Of a DNA stretch of 64,000 nucleotides, positions 34,420 through 43,827 are shown piece after piece. The translations under genes and the position numbers were made by a program. The notes below the pieces were generated by a model. The model did not search any database. It saw nothing but the letters and a program-made list of their open reading frames with translations, and had not been told where the DNA came from. The stretch is from Brooklawnia sp963780175. Its GTDB lineage: Bacteria; Actinomycetota; Actinomycetes; Propionibacteriales; Propionibacteriaceae. Numbering within the stretch: position 1 is the stretch's first letter; each line of letters starts with the position of its first letter. The stretch covers positions 164,042 to 228,041 of the forward strand of contig CAWAAT010000007.1 of assembly GCA_963780175.1 (NCBI GenBank). Direction: 5' to 3'.

Positions 34420-35790
34420 TCATCGATCGACGCCACCCATCACAGGGTCGATGCTGGCCACGGCCATGACGAGGTCGGACATCATCGCACCCTCGGACAT
34501 CAGGGGCAGCAACTGGATGTGGTCGAAGCCTGGGTCACGCATGTGGGCGCGGTAGGGCCGCGTCCCGCCGTCAGAGACCAGATGGGCACCCAACTCTCCG
34601 CCGGGGCCCTCGATGGCCACGTAGACCTGTCCCGCAGGAACCCTGAACCCTTCGGTCACCTTCTTGAAGTGGTGGATGAGGGCTTCCATGGACTGGCCCA
34701 TGATGTGCTTGATGTGCTCGTTGCTGTTGCCCTGGCCATCGGCTCCGACGGTGAGCTCGCTCGGCCACTCGAGTTCAGGGTCCTGGACCCGGTATGGCTC
34801 GCCGGCACTCTCGACCAACTGGTCGCGAACCTGCTCGACGATACGGATCGACTGCATCATCTCCGCGCAGCGGACCTTGAAACGACCATAGGCGTCGCAG
34901 CTGGTCTCGACGGGGACGTCGAAGTCGTACTGGTCGTAGGTCAGGTAAGGCTGGGTCTTGCGCAGGTCCCACGGGTAGCCGGTGGCGCGAAGGACCGGCC
35001 CCGTGGCGCCCATCATCATGCAGGCGCTCAGGTCGAGGTAGGCGACGCCCTGAGTTCTCATCTTGAAGGCCGGGTTGTCCAGCATGAAGCCAGGAAGTTC
35101 GGGAATGTTGAGCTTCATCTGCTTGATCAATTCATCGAGCAGGTCGATGCCGTCCTCGGGCAGGTCGTTCTGCACCCCACCAGGACGGATGTAGGCGTTG
35201 TTCATTCGCAGCCCGGTCAGCGCCTCCGTGAACTCCAGGATCCTCTCCCGTTCACGCAGGCCGACTTCCTGCGCCGAGGACGCACCGAGTTCCAGCGCGT
35301 TGGCGCCGGTCGCCGTCAGGTGAGAGGCGATCCTGTTGGTCTCCATGGCCAGCACACGCAGTTGCTGCCCGCGACGGGGGATGTCATCGGTGATGCCAAG
35401 CAACTTGTCGACGGCCATCGAGTAAACGGCCTCGTTGTGGATGCCGCAGACGTAGTTCATCCGCGTGAAGAAGGTGGAGCCCTGCGTCCACGTGCGGTAC
35501 TCGGCGTTCTTCTCGATTCCGGTGTGCAGGAAGCCGATGCCGGGACGGCAGCTCATCACCGTTTCGCCGTCCATCTCGAGCACCAGCCGCATCACGCCGT
35601 GGGTGGATGGATGCTGCGGGCCCATGTTGATGACGATGATCTCGTCGGCGCGTTCGCGCTGCGACTCGATGATCTGCGCCCAGTCGCTGCCGCCGGCAAG
35701 GTAAGCCTGATCGGCGACCGGCTCACCGGGTACTGCGAAAACGTCCTCGGCACCCGGGACGCCATAGCCCTGCTTGGTCTTGTCACTCAT
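34420..35790 (-). CDS. nuoD: NADH-quinone oxidoreductase subunit D
   Basis: The 49-kDa-type peripheral subunit, 456 residues, forms the quinone-binding chamber with NuoB. It has INMGPQHPSTHGVMRLVLEM, CRPGIGFLHTGIEKN and the C-terminal LPLMSEGAMMSDLVMAVASI. About the first 40 residues (through DWAQIIES) are an extension upstream of the core. It overlaps nuoC by four bases. Confidence 0.97.
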   Translation of the reverse strand: MSDKTKQGYGVPGAEDVFAVPGEPVADQAYLAGGSDWAQIIESQRERADEIIVINMGPQHPSTHGVMRLVLEMDGETVMSCRPGIGFLHTGIEKNAEYRTWTQGSTFFTRMNYVCGIHNEAVYSMAVDKLLGITDDIPRRGQQLRVLAMETNRIASHLTATGANALELGASSAQEVGLRERERILEFTEALTGLRMNNAYIRPGGVQNDLPEDGIDLLDELIKQMKLNIPELPGFMLDNPAFKMRTQGVAYLDLSACMMMGATGPVLRATGYPWDLRKTQPYLTYDQYDFDVPVETSCDAYGRFKVRCAEMMQSIRIVEQVRDQLVESAGEPYRVQDPELEWPSELTVGADGQGNSNEHIKHIMGQSMEALIHHFKKVTEGFRVPAGQVYVAIEGPGGELGAHLVSDGGTRPYRAHMRDPGFDHIQLLPLMSEGAMMSDLVMAVASIDPVMGGVDR

Positions 35791-36560
35791 GCCTGGTAAC
35801 TCCTGCGCTCGTCCGGGGGCGGCACGACTGCGCCCTTGTACTGAACGGGAATGCCACCCAGTGGGTAGTCCTTGCGTTGCGGGTGTCCTACCCAGTCATC
35901 GGGCATGAGAATGCGCGTCAACCCGGGGTGTCCGTCGAAGATGACGCCGAACATGTCCCACGTCTCGCGCTCGAAGTAATTCATAGACGGGTAGACGGGC
36001 ACCACGCTGGGGATGTGCGGGTCGTCGACCGGGCACGTCACCTCGAGACGGATTCGGCGGTTGTGGGTGTAGCTGAGCAGTTGGTAGACCACGTGCAACT
36101 CGGCCCCGACCTGATTCGGGTAGTGCACGCCCGAGACATTCATGCAACCCTCGAACCGCAGCCCCGGGTCGTCACGCAGCACCTTGACGAGCTCGAGCAG
36201 CTTCTCGCGCAGGACCACGAACGTGATCTCGTCACGCCAGACCAGCACCCGGGAAGCGAAGTGCGGGACGAGTTCAGCCATCCGGTCGGCCACGTCGTCG
36301 AACCAGCCACCGAACGGCGGGGTGGTTTCGCCACCCAGCTGGAAAACCCGGCGCATTCCTGAGAATCCGGATGTGTCGCCCGAGCCCGTGCCGGGCCCCC
36401 ACATCCCTTCAAGCACGGCGACGACCGGGGCATCGCCGGGAGTTGGTGCCAGCAACTGGCCCAGGTGCCCGTGCAAGCGCTCGGGGCTCAGGTCGCCGCT
36501 CTGCTTGGCTTCGGGGGCGAGCATCTCGCCCTTGGGTGACGACTTGTCCTGATCGCTCAT
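35787..36560 (-). CDS. nuoC: NADH-quinone oxidoreductase subunit C
   Basis: The 30-kDa-type subunit, 257 residues, links NuoD to the hydrophilic arm. The conserved C-terminal half has SMNYFERETWDMFGVIFDGH and PDDWVGHPQRKDYPLGGIPV. About 70 N-terminal residues are a hydrophilic extension. The ATG at 36560 overlaps the nuoB stop (ATGA) and gives the sequence MSDQDKSSPKGE; the longer open frame to 36659 is a shadow. Confidence 0.96.
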   Translation of the reverse strand: MSDQDKSSPKGEMLAPEAKQSGDLSPERLHGHLGQLLAPTPGDAPVVAVLEGMWGPGTGSGDTSGFSGMRRVFQLGGETTPPFGGWFDDVADRMAELVPHFASRVLVWRDEITFVVLREKLLELVKVLRDDPGLRFEGCMNVSGVHYPNQVGAELHVVYQLLSYTHNRRIRLEVTCPVDDPHIPSVVPVYPSMNYFERETWDMFGVIFDGHPGLTRILMPDDWVGHPQRKDYPLGGIPVQYKGAVVPPPDERRSYQA

Positions 36561-37114
36561 CGCATGAGCCCCTTCCGCTCGATCAGGGCTGGCGACTCGA
36601 TGGCGGCCTGCTCGTTCTCGGTGACCTGCTTGGTGCGGTTGGCGCCGATCGGGTTCCACTGCACTTCCTTCTCACGCAGCTGGAAGATCGCGTCGATCAG
36701 CATGTCGGGACGGGGCGGACACCCCGGTATGTACATGTCGACCGGGACGAGGTGGTCGACGCCCTGGACGATCGCATAGTTGTTGAACATGCCTCCGGTG
36801 CTGGCACACGCGCCCATCGAGATGCACCACTTGGGGTTGGGCATCTGGTCCCACAGCTGGCGGACGACCGGGGCCATCTTGTGGCTCACCCGCCCAGAAA
36901 CAATCATCAGGTCGGCCTGACGCGGCGAGGCCCTGAAGACCTCCTGCCCCCATCGGCCGGCGTCATGGCGAGGGCCGCCGAACTGCATCATCTCAATCGC
37001 GCAACAGGCCAGCCCCATGGTCAACGGCCAGAAGGACGCCTTGCGCGTCCAGCCAGCGATCGCCTCGACCGTGGTCAGCAGCACACCTGCCGGAACCTTG
37101 TCTTCCAGACCCAT
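36557..37114 (-). CDS. nuoB: NADH-quinone oxidoreductase subunit B
   Basis: Carries cluster N2, the last iron-sulfur centre before quinone. The 185-residue protein has the adjacent cysteines LACCAIEMMQFGGPRHD, then ISMGACASTGGMFNNYAIVQ and YIPGCPPRPDMLIDAI. It lies 19 bases after nuoA. Confidence 0.97.
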   Translation of the reverse strand: MGLEDKVPAGVLLTTVEAIAGWTRKASFWPLTMGLACCAIEMMQFGGPRHDAGRWGQEVFRASPRQADLMIVSGRVSHKMAPVVRQLWDQMPNPKWCISMGACASTGGMFNNYAIVQGVDHLVPVDMYIPGCPPRPDMLIDAIFQLREKEVQWNPIGANRTKQVTENEQAAIESPALIERKGLMR

Positions 37115-37133
37115 CAGATCATTCCTTCCGGTC

Positions 37134-37493
37134 TCAGTCCCAGTCCAGGCCGCCGCGGCGGAGGTCGTAGTAGTAGGCCACGAAAACCTCCACGATGAAG
37201 ATGATCATGGCGATGATGGCAAACGGGCTCAGCATGTCGAAGGCCACCGCCCACGGGTACAGGAAGACGATCTCAATGTCGAACATGATGAACAGCATCG
37301 CCGTCACGTAGTACTTGACCGAGAAACGACCGCCGTTCACCGGCTGCGGCGTGGCCTGCACACCGCACTCGAAAGAGTCGTACTTGGTTTTGTTGTACCG
37401 GTTGGGGCCGATGACCGTACTCAATGGGATCGCAATGACTACGAAGATCGTGGCCAGGGCGACGAGCCCTGCGATGGGGATGTAGGCGTTCAT
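37134..37493 (-). CDS. nuoA: NADH-quinone oxidoreductase subunit A
   Basis: First gene of the complex I operon; a 119-residue, three-span membrane subunit. The conserved loop KYDSFECGVQATPQPVNGGRF and the span VKYYVTAMLFIMFDIEIVFL are diagnostic. The 123-base gap upstream separates it from menJ on the same strand. That gap contains a small CCCCGG/CCGGGG hairpin (37535-37552) and AT-richer sequence around 37590-37600 that could hold a promoter, though no convincing consensus was found. Confidence 0.96.
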   Translation of the reverse strand: MNAYIPIAGLVALATIFVVIAIPLSTVIGPNRYNKTKYDSFECGVQATPQPVNGGRFSVKYYVTAMLFIMFDIEIVFLYPWAVAFDMLSPFAIIAMIIFIVEVFVAYYYDLRRGGLDWD

Positions 37494-37616
37494 GCCTGCC
37501 CCGCCCTTCCACTCGATTCCTTCGTGGGGATCTGCCCCGGTTCGTCCCGGGGAAGCTGGTCGACTGACCCCACTGTGCAGCCGCCACGCCTATTCTTACC
37601 TAGCCAAGCCGAAGAT

Positions 37617-38948
37617 TCACACCGGGGGTGCGATTCTGGAGAGCGTGTTGATCACTCTGTCATAGACGTCCCCGTCGCGGCTGTCAGTCAGGTTGGCCAA
37701 CAACTTGTGCACCAGGATCATCAATCGCCGGCGGGGCAGTCCGTACGTGGTGCAGAGATGCATCACCTTTGGGTTACCGATGAGCTTCACGAAGATCGTG
37801 CCCAATCGGTAGTAGCCACCCCAGGCGTCTTTGACCTGGGACGGGTACGACGATAAGGCCAATTCCGCGCCACGGCTGCCAAAGCCTCGGCTGTGAGCGT
37901 CGGCGATCGCCCGGGCAGCCATTTCAGCGGACTCCATCGCGTAGCTGATGCCCTCACCGTTGAACGGACTCACCATCCCACCCGAGTCACCGATCAGAAC
38001 CAGCCCGTCGCGGTACAGCGGTTGGCGGTTGAAGGCCATCGGCAGGGCCGAGCCTCGAATGGGTTCCAGCCGGTTGGTCTCCCGGAAGCCCCACTCCTCG
38101 GGGGTGTTGTCGAGCCAGCGCCGCATCAGATCGCGGTAGTCGGTCTTGCCGAATGCGGAACTCGTGTTCAGCATTCCGAGGCCCACATTGACGGTGCCGT
38201 CGCCCAGGCCGAAGGCCCAGCCGTAGCCGGGCAGCAGGTTCGACTTGCCGGGCTCACCGTCCCACAGTTCGAGGAAGCTCTCGATCCAGTCCATGTCGTG
38301 TCGGGGGCTGGTGTAGTAGCTGCGCACCGCGACACCCATCGGGCGGTTCGGGTCGTGTTCGCGTCCAACCTGCACGGCCAGTCGTGCGGAGTTCCCGTCA
38401 GCCGCCACGACGACCGGCGCACGGTAGCTGCGTCCGGCTGAGTCGGTGACCCCCAGCACGCGGTTGCTCCGCTCGTGGACGATCGGCCCGGTGACACGAA
38501 CCCCGGTGCTCAAGCGGGCCCCAGCCTCAACCGCCACGCCGGCCAGCAGATCGTCGAACGTGGACCGTGGGCAGACCAGACCGTAGTCCGGGAAATCGGC
38601 CAACTGGGGCCACGGCATGTCGAAGGGCTGGATGCGCCCACCGTGGATACGTAGACCCAAGTTGTGGTGCCACCCGGCCTCCGGGCTGGTGTCGATGCCG
38701 AGGCGAACCATCATGCGCACCGCACGCGGGGTCAGGCCGTCACCGCAGACCTTCTCTCGCGGAAAGTGCGACTTCTCGAGCAGCAGGACGTCCAGCCCCT
38801 GCCTGGCCAGGAAGGTGGCTGCCGAGGACCCCGCAGGTCCAGCGCCCACCACAATGACGTCCGCGTCCTGATCGCCATCGGGTACGGGCAACGTCATCGC
38901 GGACGCGCGCGGCCCAGCGACGGCGATTGAACGTGAGGATTCCGACAC
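37617..38948 (-). CDS. menJ: Geranylgeranyl reductase family flavoprotein (menaquinone reductase, MenJ-like)
   Basis: A 443-residue FAD protein: dinucleotide-binding DVIVVGAGPAGSSAATFLA (about residues 30-48), the reductase-family motif REKVCGDGLTPRAVRMM, and the second FAD block LVLIGDSGGMVSPFNGEGIS. The family saturates isoprenoid chains; the mycobacterial member MenJ reduces one unit of the menaquinone tail. Placement between complex I and menF supports that role. The GTG at 38948 has an excellent AAGGAGG site seven bases upstream. Confidence 0.88.
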   Translation of the reverse strand: MSESSRSIAVAGPRASAMTLPVPDGDQDADVIVVGAGPAGSSAATFLARQGLDVLLLEKSHFPREKVCGDGLTPRAVRMMVRLGIDTSPEAGWHHNLGLRIHGGRIQPFDMPWPQLADFPDYGLVCPRSTFDDLLAGVAVEAGARLSTGVRVTGPIVHERSNRVLGVTDSAGRSYRAPVVVAADGNSARLAVQVGREHDPNRPMGVAVRSYYTSPRHDMDWIESFLELWDGEPGKSNLLPGYGWAFGLGDGTVNVGLGMLNTSSAFGKTDYRDLMRRWLDNTPEEWGFRETNRLEPIRGSALPMAFNRQPLYRDGLVLIGDSGGMVSPFNGEGISYAMESAEMAARAIADAHSRGFGSRGAELALSSYPSQVKDAWGGYYRLGTIFVKLIGNPKVMHLCTTYGLPRRRLMILVHKLLANLTDSRDGDVYDRVINTLSRIAPPV

Positions 38949-39066
38949 CTCAGCACCTCCTTGCCCGAATCTTCGGTGAGTCTAGCGTCCCGCCCACCCG
39001 GCTCCGCAAACCTACCCCGACCCCGGGGATGTCGGTACCGTGCCACCCGTCGAGTAGCATCCGAGG
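38949..39066. promoter_or_regulatory. Divergent promoter region between menJ and menF
   Basis: This gap is the only space from which both divergent genes can start. On the minus strand TAGACT (complement around 38980) makes a plausible -10 box for menJ, with a weak TTGCGG about 19 bases upstream. On the plus strand TAGCAT lies just ahead of menF. Both matches are weak, so only the region, not exact promoters, is claimed. Confidence 0.35.
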
Positions 39067-39072
39067 GTGATC

Positions 39073-40314
39073 GTGAACCCGGGGTCATCTCGTCTGCACG
39101 CCGCGACTGTCTCGATCGACGATCCCGGAGCGCTGGTCGACTATCTCGGCCCAGGAGACGCGGCCTTCCTTCGCGGTACCGACGGGTTCGTCGCGCTGGG
39201 CACGGTAGCCAGATTCCCGACCACCTCAATGCGGGCAGCAGACCAGTGGTGGACCCAACTTCTTCGGACGATCGAGAACGAGACCGAGATGCCGGGACGT
39301 TTCGGCACCGGCCCGCTCGCGTACGGCACATTCTGCTTCGACCCCGGCAACACCGGGTACTCCTCGGTTCTGGTGGTCCCCGAGATCGTCATCGGCCGAC
39401 GCGCCGGCCAGTCGTGGCTCACCACCATCGGTTACGACCGGGTTTCTCCCGAGCTGCCGCCACGGGCCTGTTCACCTGCCGCGCCGGTGGACGTGCGGTT
39501 CGGCTCGGGCAGTCTGAGCGAGACCGCGTGGATGGCGGTCCTGCGCGAGATGACGGGCCGGATCCGCGCCGGTGAGGCGAGCAAGGTGGTGCTGGCCCGC
39601 GACATCGTCGCCGAAGCCGCCCAACCCATCGACCCGCGCTGGCCGCTTCGGCTGCTGCTGGCCAACTACGGAGGGTGCTGGAACTACCTGATGGACGGGC
39701 TAGTCGGGTCGACTCCGGAGATGCTGGTGCGCAGGGAGGCTGGCCTGACGACCTCACGGGTCCTGGCCGGCACGATCCCCCGCGTCGAAGAGGTGGATGA
39801 CCTCCAGCAGGCGGCGAGGCTGGCCAGTTCGACGAAGGACCTGGAGGAGCACCGCCTCGCAGTCGCGTCCGTGGTCAACTCGTTGGGCAGGCATCTGACC
39901 AGCATGCACGTTCCTGAGGCACCCTATGTGCTGACGCTGCCCAACGTCATGCACCTGGCGACCGACATCTGCGGCATCTCGCCCCAGAAGGTCAGCACAT
40001 TGATGCTGGCCCGGGCCGTACACCCCTCGGCAGCGGTCTGCGGCTCCCCCACAGACGTGGCACGCCGACTCATCGCCGCCCACGAGCACCTGGACCGGGG
40101 GCGCTTCGCCGGGCCGGTCGGCTGGATGGACGCGCAGGGTAACGGGGAATGGGCGCTGGCGTTGCGCTGTGGTCAACTGCTTCCCGGGGACCCCCGACGA
40201 ATGGTGCTGTACGCCGGCGCGGGCGTGGTGGCCGCCTCTGATGCCCACGCAGAATTGGTCGAGACCGAGGCGAAGCTGGCGCCCATGCGGATGGCACTGC
40301 GTGGTGATTCGTGA
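39073..40314 (+). CDS. menF: Isochorismate synthase
   Basis: MenF converts chorismate to isochorismate, the entry step of classical menaquinone synthesis. The 413-residue protein has a chorismate-binding domain: AGEASKVVLARDIV, GSTPEMLVRREAG, TSRVLAGTIPR, STKDLEEHRLAVASVV and HPSAAVCGSPTDVARRLI, followed by RFAGPVGWMDAQGNGEWALA. The GTG at 39073 is preferred because GAGG sits six bases upstream; a GTG at 39067 is also in frame. Salicylate-type synthases share this fold, but the surrounding men genes favour MenF. Confidence 0.9.
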   Translation: MNPGSSRLHAATVSIDDPGALVDYLGPGDAAFLRGTDGFVALGTVARFPTTSMRAADQWWTQLLRTIENETEMPGRFGTGPLAYGTFCFDPGNTGYSSVLVVPEIVIGRRAGQSWLTTIGYDRVSPELPPRACSPAAPVDVRFGSGSLSETAWMAVLREMTGRIRAGEASKVVLARDIVAEAAQPIDPRWPLRLLLANYGGCWNYLMDGLVGSTPEMLVRREAGLTTSRVLAGTIPRVEEVDDLQQAARLASSTKDLEEHRLAVASVVNSLGRHLTSMHVPEAPYVLTLPNVMHLATDICGISPQKVSTLMLARAVHPSAAVCGSPTDVARRLIAAHEHLDRGRFAGPVGWMDAQGNGEWALALRCGQLLPGDPRRMVLYAGAGVVAASDAHAELVETEAKLAPMRMALRGDS

Positions 40315-40341
40315 GCTCGAGGCTCAGCGACTCCGCGAAGC

Positions 40342-42108
40342 TCAGCGAGCCCGGGACTGGTTACGGGTGTAGGTGATCTTGTCGCGGCCCGAGTCAGGCG
40401 CCGATTTCGCTGCCCGGGCCGCCTCGATCTCGCGCTTGGCCTCCTCGTTACGCTCCATCATCTCCTGGGTATTGAACCCGCCGGAACGCAGCACCATGTA
40501 GCACACCGCGGCGATGCCGACCGACACGTAGGCGGGCCAGCCGATGAGAAGCGGCAGTGTGATCAGCGCGATGACGTCGAAGCCCCGGATGATGTTGAAC
40601 GCCAGTCCCGGCGGCATGGCACCCATCCCGGTGGCCACCATAGGCATCGAGTAGTCCGCCGACTTGGCGCTCATCCAGCGGATCGCCGCAACGTAGCCCG
40701 CGATAGCCGTCACGAAACCGTTCGCCAAGGCAGTGCCAAGCACCGCAAGGGTGATCGTTTTCCCCCCGATCAAGGCGAACGCCGGGGTCACGGCCAGCGC
40801 CCAGACCACGGCCAGGGCCGCTGGCACGACGGTCATTGCCCCGTTGAGGTCTGACGTCGACATCGGGAAGGCGCGAGCCAGACCCTTGGTGCGGGTGAGC
40901 ACGCGCAACGAGTCGAAGAACGGCACCATCACGAACATCAGGACGATCGCCGACAGGGCCGGCGTCAGGTTGCCCAGACCCATGGACAGCAGCGCGTACG
41001 GCACCACCGCGCTCATCAGCAGCACGAGCACGCCACGCGGGTTTCGCAGAAGTCGCTCCACCTCACGCCAGACGAGCGCCGCGCGTCCCGAGCCGCGTCC
41101 GGGCACGGGGTGGACGTGACCCTTGGCGACCCAGCGACGTTCAATCAGGATGTCGCGCATCAGTCCGAAGTCCAGGGCGAACATGGCGCCCTGCATGCCG
41201 CTGAGCAGGTCTCCACCACTCACCAAACGAGCCCGACGGAAGTTGTCGAGGCTGGATCGGGCCACGATGAATCCGACCACCAGGACCACGCCAGCCACAG
41301 CCCCGACCACCAGTCCGAGGCGCTCCGTGGCCGCTGGGTCGATCGGCACGGCGATCCACCCGGAGGAGACCGCCACCATGGCCAGCAGAACGCCGGTCGA
41401 GACCAGCCCGGCCAAACCCTGCAGGACAGCCAGCACGACGGTGCGCTCGGCGGCCTGCTCGTAGGCGGCGAAAGCGACCACGGCCGCGGCCGCCGTCCCG
41501 ACGGCGAGCGCCCAGACCACCACGGCCTGCAGGGTCAGCCCGCTCAGAACCGTGACCAGCCCCCCCAACAGGAAGCCCAGCAATGCGGCTCCGATGACCA
41601 CGCTCCACAGGCGCCGGGTGAGCATTCTGGCGCGACGTACGGGGGCGTCCAGCAGCCAGAAACCCTCGGCGGCCGAGGCGATGACCGGTCCGAAGATGCG
41701 TGAGGCCGTGAGGCCCAGCAGTACGACCCCGGACAGGGTCATCCAGGGCAACAGTCCACGCGCGGTCACACAGCCGGTGTCTTCACACCCGGCTGCGGAC
41801 TGCTGGACCGACATGATGCCGCTGACGATCATGGCCAGGATGACCACCAGGGAGAAGAGCGTGACGTATCCGTCGGTGATGACGTCCCAGACGCTCCGGG
41901 TGGCGCGACCCTTGCGCCAGTCCCTCATCAGCAGCGCAAGTTGGCGCTCATCGGCCAGGCCGGTCTCGAAGTCTTCCACGTCCCCGAACGGTGCAGCCTG
42001 CTCCCAGGCGGCCTCCGGTGAGGCTACCGCCTCGGGCGCCGACTCAGTCGCCGGCGTGGGCTGCTGCTTGGGAGCAGACGTCCGCCGACCACGCTTGCTG
42101 CGGCTCAC
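40342..42108 (-). CDS. ABC transporter membrane protein, polytopic
   Basis: A 588-residue membrane protein with a hydrophilic N-terminal third (about 90 residues) and roughly ten to twelve spans. It has no recognisable enzyme motif. A long cytoplasmic stretch (SSLDNFRRARLVSGGDLLSG, then AALVWREVERLLRNPRGVL) is typical of ABC-2-like exporter subunits fused to a half-size partner. The GTG at 42108 overlaps the stop of the ATPase gene (GTGA) and has GGAG eight bases upstream. Substrate is unknown. Confidence 0.75.
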   Translation of the reverse strand: MSRSKRGRRTSAPKQQPTPATESAPEAVASPEAAWEQAAPFGDVEDFETGLADERQLALLMRDWRKGRATRSVWDVITDGYVTLFSLVVILAMIVSGIMSVQQSAAGCEDTGCVTARGLLPWMTLSGVVLLGLTASRIFGPVIASAAEGFWLLDAPVRRARMLTRRLWSVVIGAALLGFLLGGLVTVLSGLTLQAVVVWALAVGTAAAAVVAFAAYEQAAERTVVLAVLQGLAGLVSTGVLLAMVAVSSGWIAVPIDPAATERLGLVVGAVAGVVLVVGFIVARSSLDNFRRARLVSGGDLLSGMQGAMFALDFGLMRDILIERRWVAKGHVHPVPGRGSGRAALVWREVERLLRNPRGVLVLLMSAVVPYALLSMGLGNLTPALSAIVLMFVMVPFFDSLRVLTRTKGLARAFPMSTSDLNGAMTVVPAALAVVWALAVTPAFALIGGKTITLAVLGTALANGFVTAIAGYVAAIRWMSAKSADYSMPMVATGMGAMPPGLAFNIIRGFDVIALITLPLLIGWPAYVSVGIAAVCYMVLRSGGFNTQEMMERNEEAKREIEAARAAKSAPDSGRDKITYTRNQSRAR

Positions 42109-42785
42109 AGTTCGTACTCCGGCTCCACCTGCGACTCGCTGACCTGGGAGGCCTGACCCAGGCGAACGATCCTGGCACCGAGCGCGTTGACCAGCGAGGG
42201 CTCGTGGCTGGCCATGACGATCGCCAGGCCCTTCGACATCTCGTGCTTCAGACGGGCGCCCAACCAAGCCACACCTTCGACGTCCAGGCGCTGCTCCGGC
42301 TCATCCATGACGAGCAGCTTCTTGGGTCGTACGAGAGCGGTCGCCAGCGCCAGCCGCCGGCGTTGGCCGCTGGAGAGCGTCCCGGGCAGTTGACCCGACT
42401 GTGGCACCAACTGGACCTCCTCGAGAACCTCGTCGACCAGGGCGTCAGGTTCGGCCAGGCCGTGGGCGCGAGCCAGCAGGTCGAGGTGCTCGACGACCGA
42501 GAGATCGGGAAAGAAGTCGAGGTCATCCACCACGGTGGCGACATCGCGCCGGAAGGCGGGGTCCGTCTCGCTGACCTTGCGTCCGAACACCTCCACGCGG
42601 CCTTCGCTTGGACGATCGGCGCCGATCAGGCACCGCAGGACGGTGGACTTGCCCGAACCGTTGCGGCCAGTCAGCGCGACGGCTTCACCCGCGCTCACCG
42701 TCAGGTTGAACCCATCGACGATGACGTGGTCGCCGTACTTCTTCTTCAGGTCGGTCACAACAAGGACCGTCTCGCGCTTGGCCAT
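42105..42785 (-). CDS. ABC transporter ATP-binding protein
   Basis: A 226-residue nucleotide-binding subunit. It has Walker A GRNGSGKSTVL, signature LSSGQRRRLALA, Walker B LLVMDEPEQRLD and a switch histidine in IVMASHEPS. The Q-loop region reads VVDDLDFFPDLSV. The ATG at 42785 starts the Walker A-containing fold sensibly; the frame is open to 42821. It is coupled to the downstream membrane subunit, and the pair forms an exporter of unknown substrate. It is divergent from the amidase gene. Confidence 0.9.
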   Translation of the reverse strand: MAKRETVLVVTDLKKKYGDHVIVDGFNLTVSAGEAVALTGRNGSGKSTVLRCLIGADRPSEGRVEVFGRKVSETDPAFRRDVATVVDDLDFFPDLSVVEHLDLLARAHGLAEPDALVDEVLEEVQLVPQSGQLPGTLSSGQRRRLALATALVRPKKLLVMDEPEQRLDVEGVAWLGARLKHEMSKGLAIVMASHEPSLVNALGARIVRLGQASQVSESQVEPEYEL

Positions 42786-42930
42786 GGACCCATTGTGGCG
42801 GGTGCCGACAACGCCTTGCACATCCGGGCCAACCGGCGAGCGTCAGGGCTGCAGGCACCCGACGACACCAACCCGACCCGCTAGGCTCAAGCGGTCTGGT
42901 CACATGACCTTCAGCGATGAGAGGTAACCC

Positions 42931-43827
42931 ATGCACCGCATTGCATCCACCACCGCCGTCCTGACGATGGCCCCAGGAAACCCCGCCGTCGCGGTGGTCG
43001 ATCCGGGCGAGACCTTGGTCATCGAGACGATGGACTGTTTCTCGAACACGATCCAATCGGAGGATCAGCTCTTCTCCAGCATCGGCTGGGAATGCGTGAA
43101 CCCGGCGACCGGCCCGATCGCCATCCGGGGCGCAGAGCCCGGTGACACCCTGAAGGTCGAGGTGGTGGACATCGTCACGGCGGCGCTCGGAACCATGACG
43201 ACCCACCCCGATTACGGGGCTCTGCCCGGAACCACCGTCGAGCGGACCCGGCGGATCCCTGTCGTCGACGGCCAAGTCGTGTTCAACGACACGATCAGCT
43301 TCCCCACCAACGTCATGATCGGCGTCATCGGCACCGCACCTGCCGATGAGGATGTGCCCACCGGATCTCCCAAGGACCACGGCGGCAACATGGACACCAA
43401 GAAAATCACCACTGGCTCGACCCTGTACCTGCCGGTCAACGTGCCTGGTGCCAATCTGGCGGTCGGTGACGTCCACGCCGCCATGGGTGACGGCGAGGTG
43501 TCCGTCAGTGGTCTTGAGATCGCGGCCGAGGTGACCCTGCGTGTCGACGTGATCAAGGGTCGACCCTATCCGCTGCCGTTCCTGGTGACCGGCGATCAGG
43601 TCATCGCGATCGCCTCCCGCACCACCCTGGATGAGGCGGTCACCGAAGCCACCCGCATGATGTGTGACTTCCTCGTGGAGAGCACCGGTATGGACGCCAC
43701 CGAGAGCCTCATGCTGTTGTCCCTGACCGGCGATCTGGCTGTCAGCCAGATCGTCGACCCCCTGCGAACCGCGCGCATGGAACTGCCCCGGTCGATCCTG
43801 GAGAGCTACGGCGTCGAACTGATGTGA
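42931..43827 (+). CDS. Acetamidase/formamidase family protein
   Basis: A 298-residue amide hydrolase of the FmdA/AmdA family. Conserved segments are NPATGPIAIRGAEPGDTLKV, KDHGGNMDTKKITTGSTLYL and GDVHAAMGDGEVSVSGLEIA, the last two being the metal- and substrate-site regions of the family. Members release ammonia from formamide, acetamide or related short amides. An AGAGGTAA site precedes the ATG. It converges on the GntR gene with a 22-base overlap and groups with a peptidase and a permease, suggesting an amide-utilisation role. Confidence 0.88.
   Translation: MHRIASTTAVLTMAPGNPAVAVVDPGETLVIETMDCFSNTIQSEDQLFSSIGWECVNPATGPIAIRGAEPGDTLKVEVVDIVTAALGTMTTHPDYGALPGTTVERTRRIPVVDGQVVFNDTISFPTNVMIGVIGTAPADEDVPTGSPKDHGGNMDTKKITTGSTLYLPVNVPGANLAVGDVHAAMGDGEVSVSGLEIAAEVTLRVDVIKGRPYPLPFLVTGDQVIAIASRTTLDEAVTEATRMMCDFLVESTGMDATESLMLLSLTGDLAVSQIVDPLRTARMELPRSILESYGVELM

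Noticed and set aside
42105..42785. ABC transporter pair as part of the amide cassette
   Set aside because: It is divergent from the amidase and has exporter-type architecture, so uptake of the cassette's substrate is better assigned to the APC permease.
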